From: Pseudomonadota bacterium
Lineage (GTDB): Bacteria > Pseudomonadota > Alphaproteobacteria > Rhizobiales > Rhizobiaceae
Assembly (NCBI GenBank): GCA_023451735.1
Contig: JAEXYH010000101.1
Coordinates: 1-17,196 of the forward strand
Length of the DNA: 17,196 nt
Reading direction: 5' to 3'
Positions 1-7,906 of the stretch are shown one piece after another. A model generated the notes under the pieces. That model ran no database searches, was not told where the DNA came from, and was given only the letters and a program-made list of their open reading frames with translations. Position 1 is the stretch's first letter, and each line of letters starts with the position of its first letter. The position numbers and the translations under genes were made by a program.

Positions 1-279
1 GTTCTCGTTCAGTACCCGGCAGGCATACTCAAGGGTAGCTTTATCGCCATACTTGGTCGCGACAGTGCCCTTCTGCTCGAATTCGCCGAGATCAAAGAGA
101 TCGTAAGTGTCGTAGCCGACCGAAAACCCGCCAGCAGAACCTTTGTAAGCCGGGGGCATCCAGACATCCGTGATGCCGATGCCCGCCAAGCTTTCCGCCT
201 TCTCCGCTACTTCCTTCCAGAGCCCGCCTCCATCTTGCGTATACCAATGGAAGAACTGCAGGAGCGTGCGTTGTGTCAT
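1..279 (-). CDS. alpha-amylase (GH13, cytoplasmic type), N-terminal part
   Basis: Only the first 93 codons are inside the window; the frame is open to base 1, so the gene continues off the left edge. The visible protein opens with a QFFHWYTQDGG segment, followed by LWKEVAEKAESLAGIGITDVWMPPAYKG and then VGYDTYDLFDLGEFEQKGTVATKYG. These are the first beta/alpha units of GH13 alpha-amylases of the cytoplasmic E. coli AmyA / Bacillus liquefying type, which hydrolyse internal alpha-1,4 bonds of starch-like glucans. No signal peptide is seen, which suggests a cytoplasmic enzyme acting on internal glucan. The ATG at 277-279 is preceded by a GAGG ribosome binding site about 6 bases upstream. The catalytic Asp/Glu residues lie beyond the window. 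It is divergent from the gluconolactonase-like gene. Related maltooligosaccharide-forming amylases share this N-terminus, so exact specificity is open. Confidence 0.9.
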   Translation of the reverse strand, partial: MTQRTLLQFFHWYTQDGGGLWKEVAEKAESLAGIGITDVWMPPAYKGSAGGFSVGYDTYDLFDLGEFEQKGTVATKYGDKATLEYACRVLNEN

Positions 280-307
280 GGCGAACCTCGTTGATGTGGC
301 GGCGATT

Positions 308-332
308 AACGGACTGAAGGGTGATTGGTTTC
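308..332 (-). promoter_or_regulatory. possible EcfG-like promoter of the amylase gene
   Basis: On the minus strand there is GAAAC (332-328), a 16-base spacer and CGTT (311-308). This differs by one base from the general stress response sigma factor consensus GGAAC-N16/17-CGTT. The -10 element is about 29 bases before the amylase ATG, so transcription would start around 300, leaving a short leader with the GAGG ribosome binding site. The mismatch is in the conserved -35 box, so this is a weak call made from spacing and position. Confidence 0.3.
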
Positions 333-539
333 GTGGCGCCATCCACTAGATGTTTTTATTTGCTGCGCGTTCGTTCCTTTCCTCATGTCGTGCGTTTGAC
401 AGCTGATGTCTTTCAGCTGGAGATTAGAATCAGTCTGCCTCCTTAGGACATCAGCCAAACCCAGCTCACTTTGAACCAAGTTAGGAACGCCCGGTGCATC
501 GCTCTGGCCGTCTGCTCCCGTAGATGAGGAAAGTCCACA

Positions 540-1400
540 ATGAACACGCATATTATCAACCTACTCTCGGAGCCAATGAATCTTGCCCTTCCGCTCAGTC
601 AGCTCGGCGAGGGAGCGTATTTCGATCTGGCGAGCTACCGTCTCTTCTGGGTCGATATCGAGGGTAAAACGATCCACGTCCTCAACCTGGTCTCCAAAGC
701 GCATTCCAGCTGGACGCTTACAAAGAAAGTCACGTTCGCTGTGCCGAACAACGGCAAGCTGTTACTATGCCTTGAAGACGGTGTTTACGACTATGACCCT
801 CCGACGGGGGAGGAGACAGCGATTGCAACGCTCAGCTTGCCTCGCGATCACCGCCTCAACGATGGCAAGGTTTCGCCAGAGGGCCGACTGTGGGTTGGCA
901 CGATCGATACGTCCGACCACCCGTCAGAGACTGCTGGACTGTTTGTACTCGACGACGCCAACCTGGAACTGGTCGAGAGTGGATATGAGAACGCAAACGG
1001 TAAGGCCTGGAGCGCTGACGGGACAATCATGTACCATGCCGACACTGCGTGCTCAACGATTTGGCAATATGACTACGATCCTAAATTGGGAAAACTGTCA
1101 GGTAAGCGCGAGTTCGTAGTAGTCGATAATGGCAACCCTGACGGTCTCTGCGCTGACGACCATGGGCGTGTGTATGCCGCTATCTACGGAGGCGCACGCA
1201 TTGACGTGTTCGAGCCGGATGGTAGGCGGATCGCTGTGGTTGCTGTACCGGTTCCTAACCCTACAAGCTGCACATTTGCGCCAGGCGAGCCGAACATGCT
1301 CTACATCACCACTGCATATGACGGGATGGACGATGATGAACGCGCAAGATATCCGCTAGCCGGCGCAATGTTCAGTGCGGACCTGTCGGCGATCCTCTAA
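540..1400 (+). CDS. SMP-30/gluconolactonase/LRE family protein
   Basis: A 286-residue six-bladed beta-propeller hydrolase of the SMP-30/gluconolaconase family, which opens sugar lactones such as glucono-1,5-lactone using one divalent metal. All family hallmarks are present in order: LGEGAYFD (metal ligand E24), RLNDGKVSPEGRLWVGT (about 105-121), NGKAWSADG (ligand N153), NPDGLCADDHGR (ligand D201) and PNPTSCTF plus LYITTA near the end. Length is normal and there is no signal peptide. The ATG at 540 has AGGAAA about 8 bases upstream; a second ATG 12 codons on is possible. The gene is divergent from the amylase and convergent with the YghA-type SDR, from which a hairpin terminator separates it. 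The actual sugar substrate is not readable from the sequence, because the family also contains aldonolactonases and phosphotriesterase-like enzymes. Confidence 0.93.
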   Translation: MNTHIINLLSEPMNLALPLSQLGEGAYFDLASYRLFWVDIEGKTIHVLNLVSKAHSSWTLTKKVTFAVPNNGKLLLCLEDGVYDYDPPTGEETAIATLSLPRDHRLNDGKVSPEGRLWVGTIDTSDHPSETAGLFVLDDANLELVESGYENANGKAWSADGTIMYHADTACSTIWQYDYDPKLGKLSGKREFVVVDNGNPDGLCADDHGRVYAAIYGGARIDVFEPDGRRIAVVAVPVPNPTSCTFAPGEPNMLYITTAYDGMDDDERARYPLAGAMFSADLSAIL

Positions 1401-1405
1401 GGTGA

Positions 1406-1429
1406 AAGGGCGGCCTTCGGGCCGCCCTT
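1406..1429. terminator. bidirectional hairpin terminator
   Basis: A perfect 10-base-pair GC-rich stem (AAGGGCGGCC and GGCCGCCCTT) with a TTCG tetraloop lies 6 bases after the gluconolactonase-like stop and 7 bases before the convergent SDR stop. The stable cUUCGg-type loop and the position between convergent genes support a shared terminator. The T-rich tail is weak (CCAACCTTTAT on the plus strand). Confidence 0.85.
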
Positions 1430-1436
1430 CCAACCT

Positions 1437-2330
1437 TTATGCGATACCGTCGCCGCCGGTCGCACCGAACACTTCGCCGGTCAGGTAGCTGCCTTCCTGA
1501 CTGGCCAGGAGAACATAAAGCGGAGCAATCTCCACCGGCTGGCCGGGACGGCCGAACAGGGTCTGCTCACCGAACTTGGCGACCTTTTCCTGCGGCTGGC
1601 CGCCAGACGACTGCAACGCCGTCCAGAACGGACCGGGCGCAACTACGTTGGCGCGAATGCCTTTTTCCATCAGTTGTGCGGCCAGCGCCTTCGTATAAGC
1701 AACGATGCCGGCTTTCGTCGTCGCATAGTCGAGCAAGATCGCCGAAGGATCATACGCCTGAATGGATGCAGTCGTGATGATTGCAGCGCCTGCAGGAAGG
1801 TGTTCGACCGCTTCCTGCGAAATCCAGTGCATGGCGTAGAGGTTGGTCTTCAGCGTCTTATCAAAATCCTCGGAGGTGTCCTTCGAGATGTCCTCGCGAT
1901 GTTGCTGACGGCCAGCATTGACGACCAGGATATCAAGACCTCCAAGAGCATCGACAGCCTTGCGAACGAGTTCGCGGCTCCAATTCTCATCCGTGATATC
2001 GCCAGGGAGGGCAATCGCTTTGCGGCCTTCCGCTTCGATCAGAGCGATGACTTCTTTAGCATCGCTTTCTTCGCTACCGAGGTAGGAAATAGCGACGTCG
2101 GCGCCTTCACGAGCGTATGCGATAGCCGCCGCGCGGCCGATGCCGCTGTCGCCACCCGTAATGAGCGCCTTGCGACTAGTCAGCTTGCCGGCACCCTTGT
2201 AGCTCGTTTCACCGTGGTCTGGCTTCGGATCCATATCCGCGGCAAGACCTGGTACCGGCTGCGGCTGTTCAGGGAATGGCGGCTTTGGGTATTGGTGGCG
2301 CGGGTCTTGCATCGTCAGTCGATCAGTCAT
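1437..2330 (-). CDS. SDR family oxidoreductase (YghA / general stress protein 39 type)
   Basis: A 297-residue classical short-chain dehydrogenase with the long N-terminal extension (about 50 residues, rich in Pro, ending near YKGAGKL) typical of the E. coli YghA / Bacillus YdaD-YhdF group. The NAD(P)-binding motif TGGDSGIG is at 58-65, NAG at 138-140, the catalytic Ser in TTAS at 189, and YATTK (Tyr202, Lys206) completes the active site. The C-terminus (LTGEVFGATGGDGIA) is complete. I chose the ATG at 2330 because AAGGAG sits 7 bases upstream; an in-frame ATG at 2381 would overlap the GH15 gene and lacks this support. It follows the GH15 stop by 22 bases and is probably the last gene of the leftward unit. 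Relatives are often stress-induced and use glucose or aldehydes/alcohols in vitro; the physiological substrate is unknown. Confidence 0.93.
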   Translation of the reverse strand: MTDRLTMQDPRHQYPKPPFPEQPQPVPGLAADMDPKPDHGETSYKGAGKLTSRKALITGGDSGIGRAAAIAYAREGADVAISYLGSEESDAKEVIALIEAEGRKAIALPGDITDENWSRELVRKAVDALGGLDILVVNAGRQQHREDISKDTSEDFDKTLKTNLYAMHWISQEAVEHLPAGAAIITTASIQAYDPSAILLDYATTKAGIVAYTKALAAQLMEKGIRANVVAPGPFWTALQSSGGQPQEKVAKFGEQTLFGRPGQPVEIAPLYVLLASQEGSYLTGEVFGATGGDGIA

Positions 2331-2352
2331 TTTTTTCTCCTTGGTGATCTTT

Positions 2353-4209
2353 TTATGGTCGGTTCTCCGGGTCCGGCGCATATTCCTTGTGCAGGACCGA
2401 AAGCGTCATCAGATGAGCGAGATGGGTCAGGCCTTGAGGAAGGTTGCCCAAAAAGCTGCCGGTATTCGGATTAATCATTTCCGAAAAAATCCCCACGCCA
2501 GAGTTCAGCGCGTCGCTTAGAGCGTCGAACCTTTGCAATGCCTTTTGTCGGTTTCCGAGAATGGCATGTGCCTCGATCATCCAGAACGAGCAGGCAAGGA
2601 AGCATCCCTCTTCCTTCCCGGCCCCACTGTATCGGTAATGGAACTGACCCTCGCCGAGTTCCCGGTCGATCGCGTCGATCGTCGCTTTCAGCCGCTCGAA
2701 GCCGTCGAAACCGAAGCGTACGGCCAAGGCCATGGAGGCATCCAGCTTCTGGGAGCCAGGGCACATGACGAAAGCCTGTTTTTCTTCTGACCAGCAGTTC
2801 GTCTCGATCCAGTCCTTGATCCGGTTCCGCTCGCGTTCCCAACGCTCGCGGCAGGTTGTGGGAAGTTGCCCCTGGTCTGCGAGCTCGACTGCACGGGCTA
2901 GCGCTTGCCAGCAGCTGACCTTGGACATCGTGTAATGCTGATCTTCCTCGAGCTCCCAGATGCCGGCGTCCCGCATGCGCCATCTGTCAGCGCACTCATC
3001 CGCGAGGTGCGCTAATATCTCCGCGCTCGAAGCATCCAGAATGTTGCCGCTATCGACAAACCGAGATGCCGTTTCGAAGATATCACCGTAGATGCCATGT
3101 TGGTGCTGGCTGGTCGCCAAATTGCCGACGACGACGGGGGACGACTGGCGGTATCCTGGTGCTTCGATCTCTTTTACGTCGTCGACCAAGTCGCCTTCGA
3201 GTGTGTAACAGACCTTCGGACCGTGTCGCTTCAGCTGGGATAAAAGCCAAGAGAACGCGGCCTTGGCTTCTGCTTCGGCGCCCGCTGCCAGGAAGGCCTT
3301 GATCGTGTAACCGGCGTCCCTGATCCAGGCATATCGGTAGTCGTAATTCTTCTCTCCACCGATGCGCTCGGGAAGCGATGTGGTCGCAGCGGCGGCAATC
3401 GCACCCGATGGCGAATAAAGAAGCAGCTTAAGTGCAAGCGCGCTGCGTACGAAAGACGTTCTATTGGGGCCATCATAGTCGATGCTCTTGGCCCATGTCC
3501 GCCACTCGTCATCGGATATATCGATACGGTGGTCTACGTCCTCGATCTTCGGAACGACAAGAGGCTCGTCTCGGCCAGCGACAATCGCGAAAGTTTTGCG
3601 GTCACCTGCGGATACAGCGAAGCAACCGCTAACGCCTTCGTCTACCCATTGGCATTCGACACCGTCGCTATGCAACAAGAGGCCAAGCACAGTCTCGACG
3701 TGGAAAACGACATGTTTGCCGATCGTCGAGTGGTAGGGGTTTGCCGTGTTGCCGCGGCGTCCGAGCTTCATCTCGACCTTAAATTGGACCGAGCCGCTGC
3801 GCCCCTCAACCCGACGCGCAAGCTCGACCCAAGGCAACCGACCAGCTGTCCCGCTATTCATAGATTCCGTCAGAACTGCAACACCACCGGACGTGCGGAA
3901 AGTCGTCTCAAGCACGTTGCTGTCCGTACGATACGCTCGCGTTACCGTGTAAGCTTCATCCGGCTCAATCAGGAAATATCCGCCATCCTCGGCATCCAGC
4001 AATCGATCGAACAGAGGTGGCGAGTCCATGTTTGGAACGCACCACCAGTCGATCGATCCATCTTTTCCTGTCAAGGCAACGGACCGCCCTTCGCCAAGAG
4101 CAGCGTAATCCTCAAGAGGCAGATAGCCGTTCGATCGAGCATCCGTGCTGGACCCCATTTTGGAGTTTGCGTCTGAGCCCGGAAGCAGTCGCGACAAGAG
4201 GCCCGTCAT
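2353..4209 (-). CDS. glycoside hydrolase family 15 protein (glucoamylase/trehalase-like)
   Basis: A 618-residue GH15 enzyme. Residues about 28-240 form the N-terminal beta-sandwich (GYLPLEDYAALGEGRSVALTG, then GSIDWWCVPNMDSPPLFDRLLD). The (alpha/alpha)6 barrel follows, with YDYRYAWIRDA at 289-299, the general acid Glu419 in GIWELEEDQHYTMSKV, EEGCFLACSFWMIEAHAILG near 533-552, and the candidate base Glu577 in GIFSEMINPNTGSFLGNLPQ. Such bacterial proteins hydrolyse alpha-linked glucosides from the non-reducing end with inversion, releasing beta-D-glucose; some family members are trehalases. No signal peptide, so probably cytoplasmic. The ATG shares an ATGA overlap with the stop of the upstream SDR, implying coupled translation. 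Substrate (alpha-glucan, trehalose, or an oligosaccharide made by the cluster) is undetermined. Confidence 0.93.
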   Translation of the reverse strand: MTGLLSRLLPGSDANSKMGSSTDARSNGYLPLEDYAALGEGRSVALTGKDGSIDWWCVPNMDSPPLFDRLLDAEDGGYFLIEPDEAYTVTRAYRTDSNVLETTFRTSGGVAVLTESMNSGTAGRLPWVELARRVEGRSGSVQFKVEMKLGRRGNTANPYHSTIGKHVVFHVETVLGLLLHSDGVECQWVDEGVSGCFAVSAGDRKTFAIVAGRDEPLVVPKIEDVDHRIDISDDEWRTWAKSIDYDGPNRTSFVRSALALKLLLYSPSGAIAAAATTSLPERIGGEKNYDYRYAWIRDAGYTIKAFLAAGAEAEAKAAFSWLLSQLKRHGPKVCYTLEGDLVDDVKEIEAPGYRQSSPVVVGNLATSQHQHGIYGDIFETASRFVDSGNILDASSAEILAHLADECADRWRMRDAGIWELEEDQHYTMSKVSCWQALARAVELADQGQLPTTCRERWERERNRIKDWIETNCWSEEKQAFVMCPGSQKLDASMALAVRFGFDGFERLKATIDAIDRELGEGQFHYRYSGAGKEEGCFLACSFWMIEAHAILGNRQKALQRFDALSDALNSGVGIFSEMINPNTGSFLGNLPQGLTHLAHLMTLSVLHKEYAPDPENRP

Positions 4210-5210
4210 CGCGGAAGTCTCCTGACCAATGCCGTCAAGAGTGGTTTCGCTAACAGTCCGGCAAGCAAAAAACCTCCAGCAAGCGCGGTCTTAACGACGC
4301 GGACATCTCGGCTGGTGATGTACTCTTTTGCGAAACCTGTGACCCTATCACTGCTGGGACCGTCAATAAGTGCAGGTCCGGCACTCGGCTCATCGACGTT
4401 TCCAGCTCGATAGGGCATAGGCTCGCCTTGCTGAGCGCTCATCATTTCTGCCGCTTTACGATCCGCGAAACTCGGGGCAAGAACCTGGCCGATCGCCATC
4501 ATCATGGTCGAGCGGCCGACCCAAACCTCGCGCTGAGGATCTTGTACAGTTGAAAAAACTGCGTCGGCGCACAGGCGGGGATCAAATATGGGGTCAGGGA
4601 TGAGTTGTTCGTGACCCGATCTGTTGCGAGACCAGCCGGGTTGGGGTGTGTTGACGCCAGGCAGGTATACAACCGAAAGATTGATCCTAGACCCCTCAGC
4701 GATAAGCTCTGCACGCAGCGAGTCGGTGAACCCGCCTACTGCAGCCTTCGCGCCGCAGTAGGCAGCTTGCAAAGGTGCCGCGCGAATTGCGAGACCCGAA
4801 GAAACCTGGACGATCGTACCGCGACCGCGTTCCCTCATATGGTTGAGTGCGGCAAGCGTACCATATACCTGCGAAAGGTAGGTTGTGGCAGTAATCCGTG
4901 CGTATTCCTCGGGCTTTATCTCTGCCGCAGGTGCCACGATTGTCGACATCGCGTTGTTTACCCAAACGTCAATCCGACCGAATGACGCGGCAACCTGGCG
5001 AGCCGCGCCCTCCATTGCTTCGTTGTCAGAGGCATCCGCGGAAATTGCGAGAACATCAGCGCCTGACGTTTCGAGTAACTTGCGCGCTTGCTCAAGACGG
5101 TCTGGATCGCGCGCGATGATGGCGACATTCCAACCGGCATTTGCAAAACGTTTGGCGATCGCAAGTCCGATGCCCGCGCTTGCGCCCGTAACAACGATGG
5201 TGTTCGTCAA
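4206..5210 (-). CDS. SDR family oxidoreductase with C-terminal hydrophobic tail
   Basis: A classical-fold short-chain dehydrogenase of about 334 residues. It has the cofactor motif TGASAGIG (8-15), NNA (85-87), catalytic Ser137/138 in VQVSSGLA, and YCGAK (Tyr151, Lys155). It is longer than a typical 250-residue SDR: after about residue 240 there is a linker and then a hydrophobic stretch (about 307-327, ALAGGFLLAGLLAKPLLTAL) that could anchor it to the membrane. I favour the TTG start at 5210 because AGGAG is 6 bases upstream and the domain begins at once; an in-frame ATG at 5246 would give 12 more residues and an ATGA overlap with the gene before it, but its ribosome binding site is poor. 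Its stop overlaps the GH15 start by 4 bases. Similar tail-bearing SDRs are common beside stress and glycan genes in rhizobia; the substrate is unknown. Confidence 0.9.
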   Translation of the reverse strand: MTNTIVVTGASAGIGLAIAKRFANAGWNVAIIARDPDRLEQARKLLETSGADVLAISADASDNEAMEGAARQVAASFGRIDVWVNNAMSTIVAPAAEIKPEEYARITATTYLSQVYGTLAALNHMRERGRGTIVQVSSGLAIRAAPLQAAYCGAKAAVGGFTDSLRAELIAEGSRINLSVVYLPGVNTPQPGWSRNRSGHEQLIPDPIFDPRLCADAVFSTVQDPQREVWVGRSTMMMAIGQVLAPSFADRKAAEMMSAQQGEPMPYRAGNVDEPSAGPALIDGPSSDRVTGFAKEYITSRDVRVVKTALAGGFLLAGLLAKPLLTALVRRLPR

Positions 5211-5216
5211 TATTTT

Positions 5217-5221
5217 CTCCT
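5217..5221 (-). promoter_or_regulatory. ribosome binding site deciding a TTG start
   Basis: AGGAG on the minus strand, followed by six bases (AAAATA) and TTG at 5210. This is the best Shine-Dalgarno match near the SDR start and lies inside the reading frame that an upstream ATG (5246) would use, so it favours the shorter protein. Confidence 0.6.
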
Positions 5222-5242
5222 CGCGCGGGTTGGAACTGCTTT

Positions 5243-5896
5243 TCATTGCGTTTCCCAGGCACGCTTCACAGAAGGAATGGCGTTGTCGGGTTTTGCGTCA
5301 CCGATAAAAATCAGGATTGGACCGTCATTTTGTTTTTTCGGGTCATAGAAGTTGAGCAGCGCTGGATGATGTTGCTGATAGAACTTCGGTAGACGCCCGC
5401 TGCGCCTGAGGAAGTGATCGACAACAACTTGATCGCCGTGGACGGAATTCGGGACGTCTCCGCAACTGCCAGGCTGCATCCATTGCGCTGCTCGGTCTTT
5501 GAATTGGTCGTAAAGAAATGAGAGTTCTGTTCCCCGCCAACTCATGAGTGCGGTTGATAGTCTCCCCTTCAAGAAATAATCCTCCATAGCGATCGGCTCT
5601 TCGCTTGAAGTCAGGCCAGTCGCTGTTTTCATAAAGAGGGTATCGAGGTCGCAGAGAACGTTCACGTTGCCACAAATATCTGGACGGAATGCTTCGAACT
5701 TCGACCACCATTTTGGCCAGTTGTGCCGCAACGCTACCGTCTCGACACCCTCGATGGGACGGTCGTAATCCGTGAGACACACGACCCGATCGATATCGTC
5801 GACAAACCTTCTGGCACCTCGTGCCAGTCGTTCGACCCAACTCGGATTATACCGACCACCCGATCGCAATACTGTAATCAGCGTCGCCACGTTCAA
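5243..5896 (-). CDS. small putative glycosyltransferase (GT-A-like, DxD motif)
   Basis: A 217-residue protein beginning with a beta-strand and short helix (NVATLITVLRSGGRYNPSWVERL), then a segment DRVVCLTDYD and WSKFEAFRPDI followed by NVLCDLDTLFM, where Asp83 and Asp85 form a DxD metal/nucleotide-sugar motif. SVHGDQVVVDHFLRR near 151-165 resembles the late active-site region of GT8-like enzymes. This suggests a retaining GT-A glycosyltransferase acting on an unknown acceptor, but I cannot place it in a named subfamily. The start is a TTG (5894-5896) overlapping the upstream gene's TGA as TTGA, with AAGG just upstream; a GTG two codons later is the main alternative. No membrane segment or signal is seen. 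Position between a GT-B gene and the SDR puts it in the same glycan unit. Confidence 0.75.
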   Translation of the reverse strand: MNVATLITVLRSGGRYNPSWVERLARGARRFVDDIDRVVCLTDYDRPIEGVETVALRHNWPKWWSKFEAFRPDICGNVNVLCDLDTLFMKTATGLTSSEEPIAMEDYFLKGRLSTALMSWRGTELSFLYDQFKDRAAQWMQPGSCGDVPNSVHGDQVVVDHFLRRSGRLPKFYQQHHPALLNFYDPKKQNDGPILIFIGDAKPDNAIPSVKRAWETQ

Positions 5897-7029
5897 ACGA
5901 CCTTCAGGATCGGTTGAGCAGCCTGATCCACGTTACCGGTCCACAGCCCATCACAAAGGTCTTCGAGCCAATTTGCAGCAGAGGCTGCTGCATTTCCTGC
6001 ATGGAGGCTAGCCAGAACGCTTGGGTCGAGAGCTTTTGCCTGTTCAAGTAGTGACCGCCAGCCATCGTAATCGCCCGGCCAATATGGTGCGGATACAGCA
6101 GCACCAAATCGAACCAGTTCATCGGCTTTGCGATGCTGTTCGGAGAAATATCGCCATTCCGGCATGACGACAAATTGCTTGGCGGCACGTGCAATCTCGT
6201 GGACGGTATTGTCGCCGGCCGACGCTACAACGGTGTCGGCGGCTGCAATGTAATCAGTTACGTTGGCGACCCAGCCAAGCTCTTTTAGGTTCGGAAAATC
6301 TGTTTCGTGTCCTTCTTTGTGAACGGGCCCGGCTACAAGCCAGAGAGTGTCTGGAATAGCACGAGCAGCGATGGTCAGTGGTGCGTAGGGAGTGCCACTG
6401 CCGCCCCCTCCGGTCAGCACCAGAGCGATGTTGCCGCCCTCAGGGAGGCCCAGCTTCGCCCTCGCTGCAGTTTTAGAAAGAACTTCGTCTCGAGTGGTGC
6501 ACAAGCCGCCGCTATAGAACGTCTTCTCGCGCAGTCTTGCAGGATAGTCGTCTTGCTCCAACCGCTCGTCGAACGGCGCCAGAATGCCGACCATCGACTC
6601 GTAGGACCCGATATGACCGATATCGTTGCGGTCGCCGTGGAGGCGCATCTGCACGGTCGGCGTTGAGCAGATCCGCCCAAGCATACCGATCTCCGATGAA
6701 ACATCGACGATGAACAGGCCGACATCACGGTCGTCGAGGTGGTCAACGATGGTTCGCATCGTCTTGCGCATCGACGGGAGACCGAGTGGCACGCAGTGCA
6801 TAACTGACGGTGTAGGCTCTTCGAACATCCGCGCGGTAGGTACGGTTTCGCCTATCATGTTGGGAAGAGCAATCACCTCGATCGTCGAGCTTGCATTGGC
6901 GAAATAGTCCGGTCCGGCCGTCAGTACGGAGACGGTCCTGTCCGCGGAGAAATGCTCGGCGATAGCCATGGTGCGATTGGCGTGACCGCGACCTTGATGA
7001 TGAACAAAAAACGAGATCGGTTTCTTCAT
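5893..7029 (-). CDS. GT-B glycosyltransferase (MurG/GT28-GT1-like)
   Basis: A 378-residue two-domain glycosyltransferase. The N-terminus (ISFFVHHQGRGHANRTMAIAEHF) has the glycine/histidine loop of MurG-like enzymes, in which the first domain binds the acceptor. The C-terminal half has IALVLTGGGGSG, then DTVVASAGDNTVHEIARAAKQFVVMPEWRYFSEQ, matching the nucleotide-sugar site (SxxGxNTxxE followed by P.....EQ) of this fold. The acceptor and sugar donor are unknown; no membrane segment is apparent. I took the ATG at 7029, 13 bases after the upstream stop; an ATG at 7059 would add ten residues and overlap that gene by 17 bases, and neither has a strong ribosome binding site. Its stop overlaps the next gene's TTG. 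Confidence 0.87.
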   Translation of the reverse strand: MKKPISFFVHHQGRGHANRTMAIAEHFSADRTVSVLTAGPDYFANASSTIEVIALPNMIGETVPTARMFEEPTPSVMHCVPLGLPSMRKTMRTIVDHLDDRDVGLFIVDVSSEIGMLGRICSTPTVQMRLHGDRNDIGHIGSYESMVGILAPFDERLEQDDYPARLREKTFYSGGLCTTRDEVLSKTAARAKLGLPEGGNIALVLTGGGGSGTPYAPLTIAARAIPDTLWLVAGPVHKEGHETDFPNLKELGWVANVTDYIAAADTVVASAGDNTVHEIARAAKQFVVMPEWRYFSEQHRKADELVRFGAAVSAPYWPGDYDGWRSLLEQAKALDPSVLASLHAGNAAASAANWLEDLCDGLWTGNVDQAAQPILKVV

Positions 7030-7042
7030 ACGCAAGACTTTC

Positions 7043-7906
7043 TTATGAATAGAGGACATGGCCAGGCTGCTCGGCCGCCTTGATCTCGTGAGGCTCCGGT
7101 TCGCGGAGCATGTTCAGAATATCGCCACCTTCGTCCCAACCGATCAGGCCACGGTCGCGGAACTGTCCCAGCCAGTAATCCATGCACCAACGCCCGTGCT
7201 TTTCACGAAAACGCTGGGCATTGCCAAGGATCGAATGGAAATGATTGAGAGGTGGTATCGATATCAAGTGATGCTGGTGATAGACCCTCGCTTTCCCAAC
7301 CCGGAACGTTCTTACGCCAGCAGTCGCCGCGGAAGCAGCAAAATCAGTTTCTTCCCCGCCGTAGCCGACGAACTGTTCATCCATGCCTCCGACCGACTGC
7401 CAAGTGTGCTTGCGAAGCGCAAACGAAAGCCCCCAGAGTTGGCCGCCGTCCGGTTCTTCCTCGATCCCGCCATCTGGAAAGCAAGGCTTGGAGACATGCT
7501 GCCTGCCTATCGCGTCAAATACCGTACAATCATCCTTAAAATCCGGTGCGTCGGCGGGCAGATAGAAGACCTCGCTCAAGAAGATGCCATCATGCCGTAG
7601 AGCCGCATCGGCGTAGGATAAAACCATGTCTTGCGAAGCGATGCAGTCGACATCGAGAAAGATTAGACATTCGCCCTTTGCAGCTTGTGCGGCTGAATTG
7701 CGCGCTCTGGCAAGCGGCAGTTGATCGCCAGGTACCATCACATGGCGGACCGGAAACGGCATGACTGGCAAGCCATCGAACGGCTCCGGCTGCATCCAGG
7801 CTATCACTAGCTCAAAAGGGAGCAGGGACTGCTTTTCTAGGCTGAGCATGAGATTGCGAAGATGCCGTTCTCGGCCTCTTACCAGGGTCAAGACGCTGAC
7901 AGACAT
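7043..7906 (-). CDS. glycosyltransferase, GT2 fold with GT7-C (galactosyltransferase-like) domain
   Basis: A 287-residue GT-A enzyme. The N-terminal nucleotide-binding half (SVLTLVRGRERHLRNLMLSL) leads to ECLIFLDVDCIA, with the metal-binding Asp85-Val-Asp87. The second half carries QLWGLSFALRKHTWQSVGGMDEQFVGYGGEETDFAASAATAG (about 156-197), the characteristic GGxDExFxGYGGEExDF signature of the galactosyltransferase C-terminal domain, where the GEE region contributes acceptor binding and the catalytic base. It should add a sugar with inversion, but the donor is not readable. The ATG at 7906 has GGAGG about 5 bases upstream and lies 19 bases inside the sucrose-phosphate synthase gene, so the two are tightly coupled. 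Complete length, cytoplasmic. Confidence 0.92.
   Translation of the reverse strand: MSVSVLTLVRGRERHLRNLMLSLEKQSLLPFELVIAWMQPEPFDGLPVMPFPVRHVMVPGDQLPLARARNSAAQAAKGECLIFLDVDCIASQDMVLSYADAALRHDGIFLSEVFYLPADAPDFKDDCTVFDAIGRQHVSKPCFPDGGIEEEPDGGQLWGLSFALRKHTWQSVGGMDEQFVGYGGEETDFAASAATAGVRTFRVGKARVYHQHHLISIPPLNHFHSILGNAQRFREKHGRWCMDYWLGQFRDRGLIGWDEGGDILNMLREPEPHEIKAAEQPGHVLYS

Noticed and set aside
484..512. GGAAC upstream of the gluconolactonase-like gene as an EcfG promoter
   Set aside because: The nearest CGT-like -10 is about 20 bases away, outside the 16-17 base spacing.
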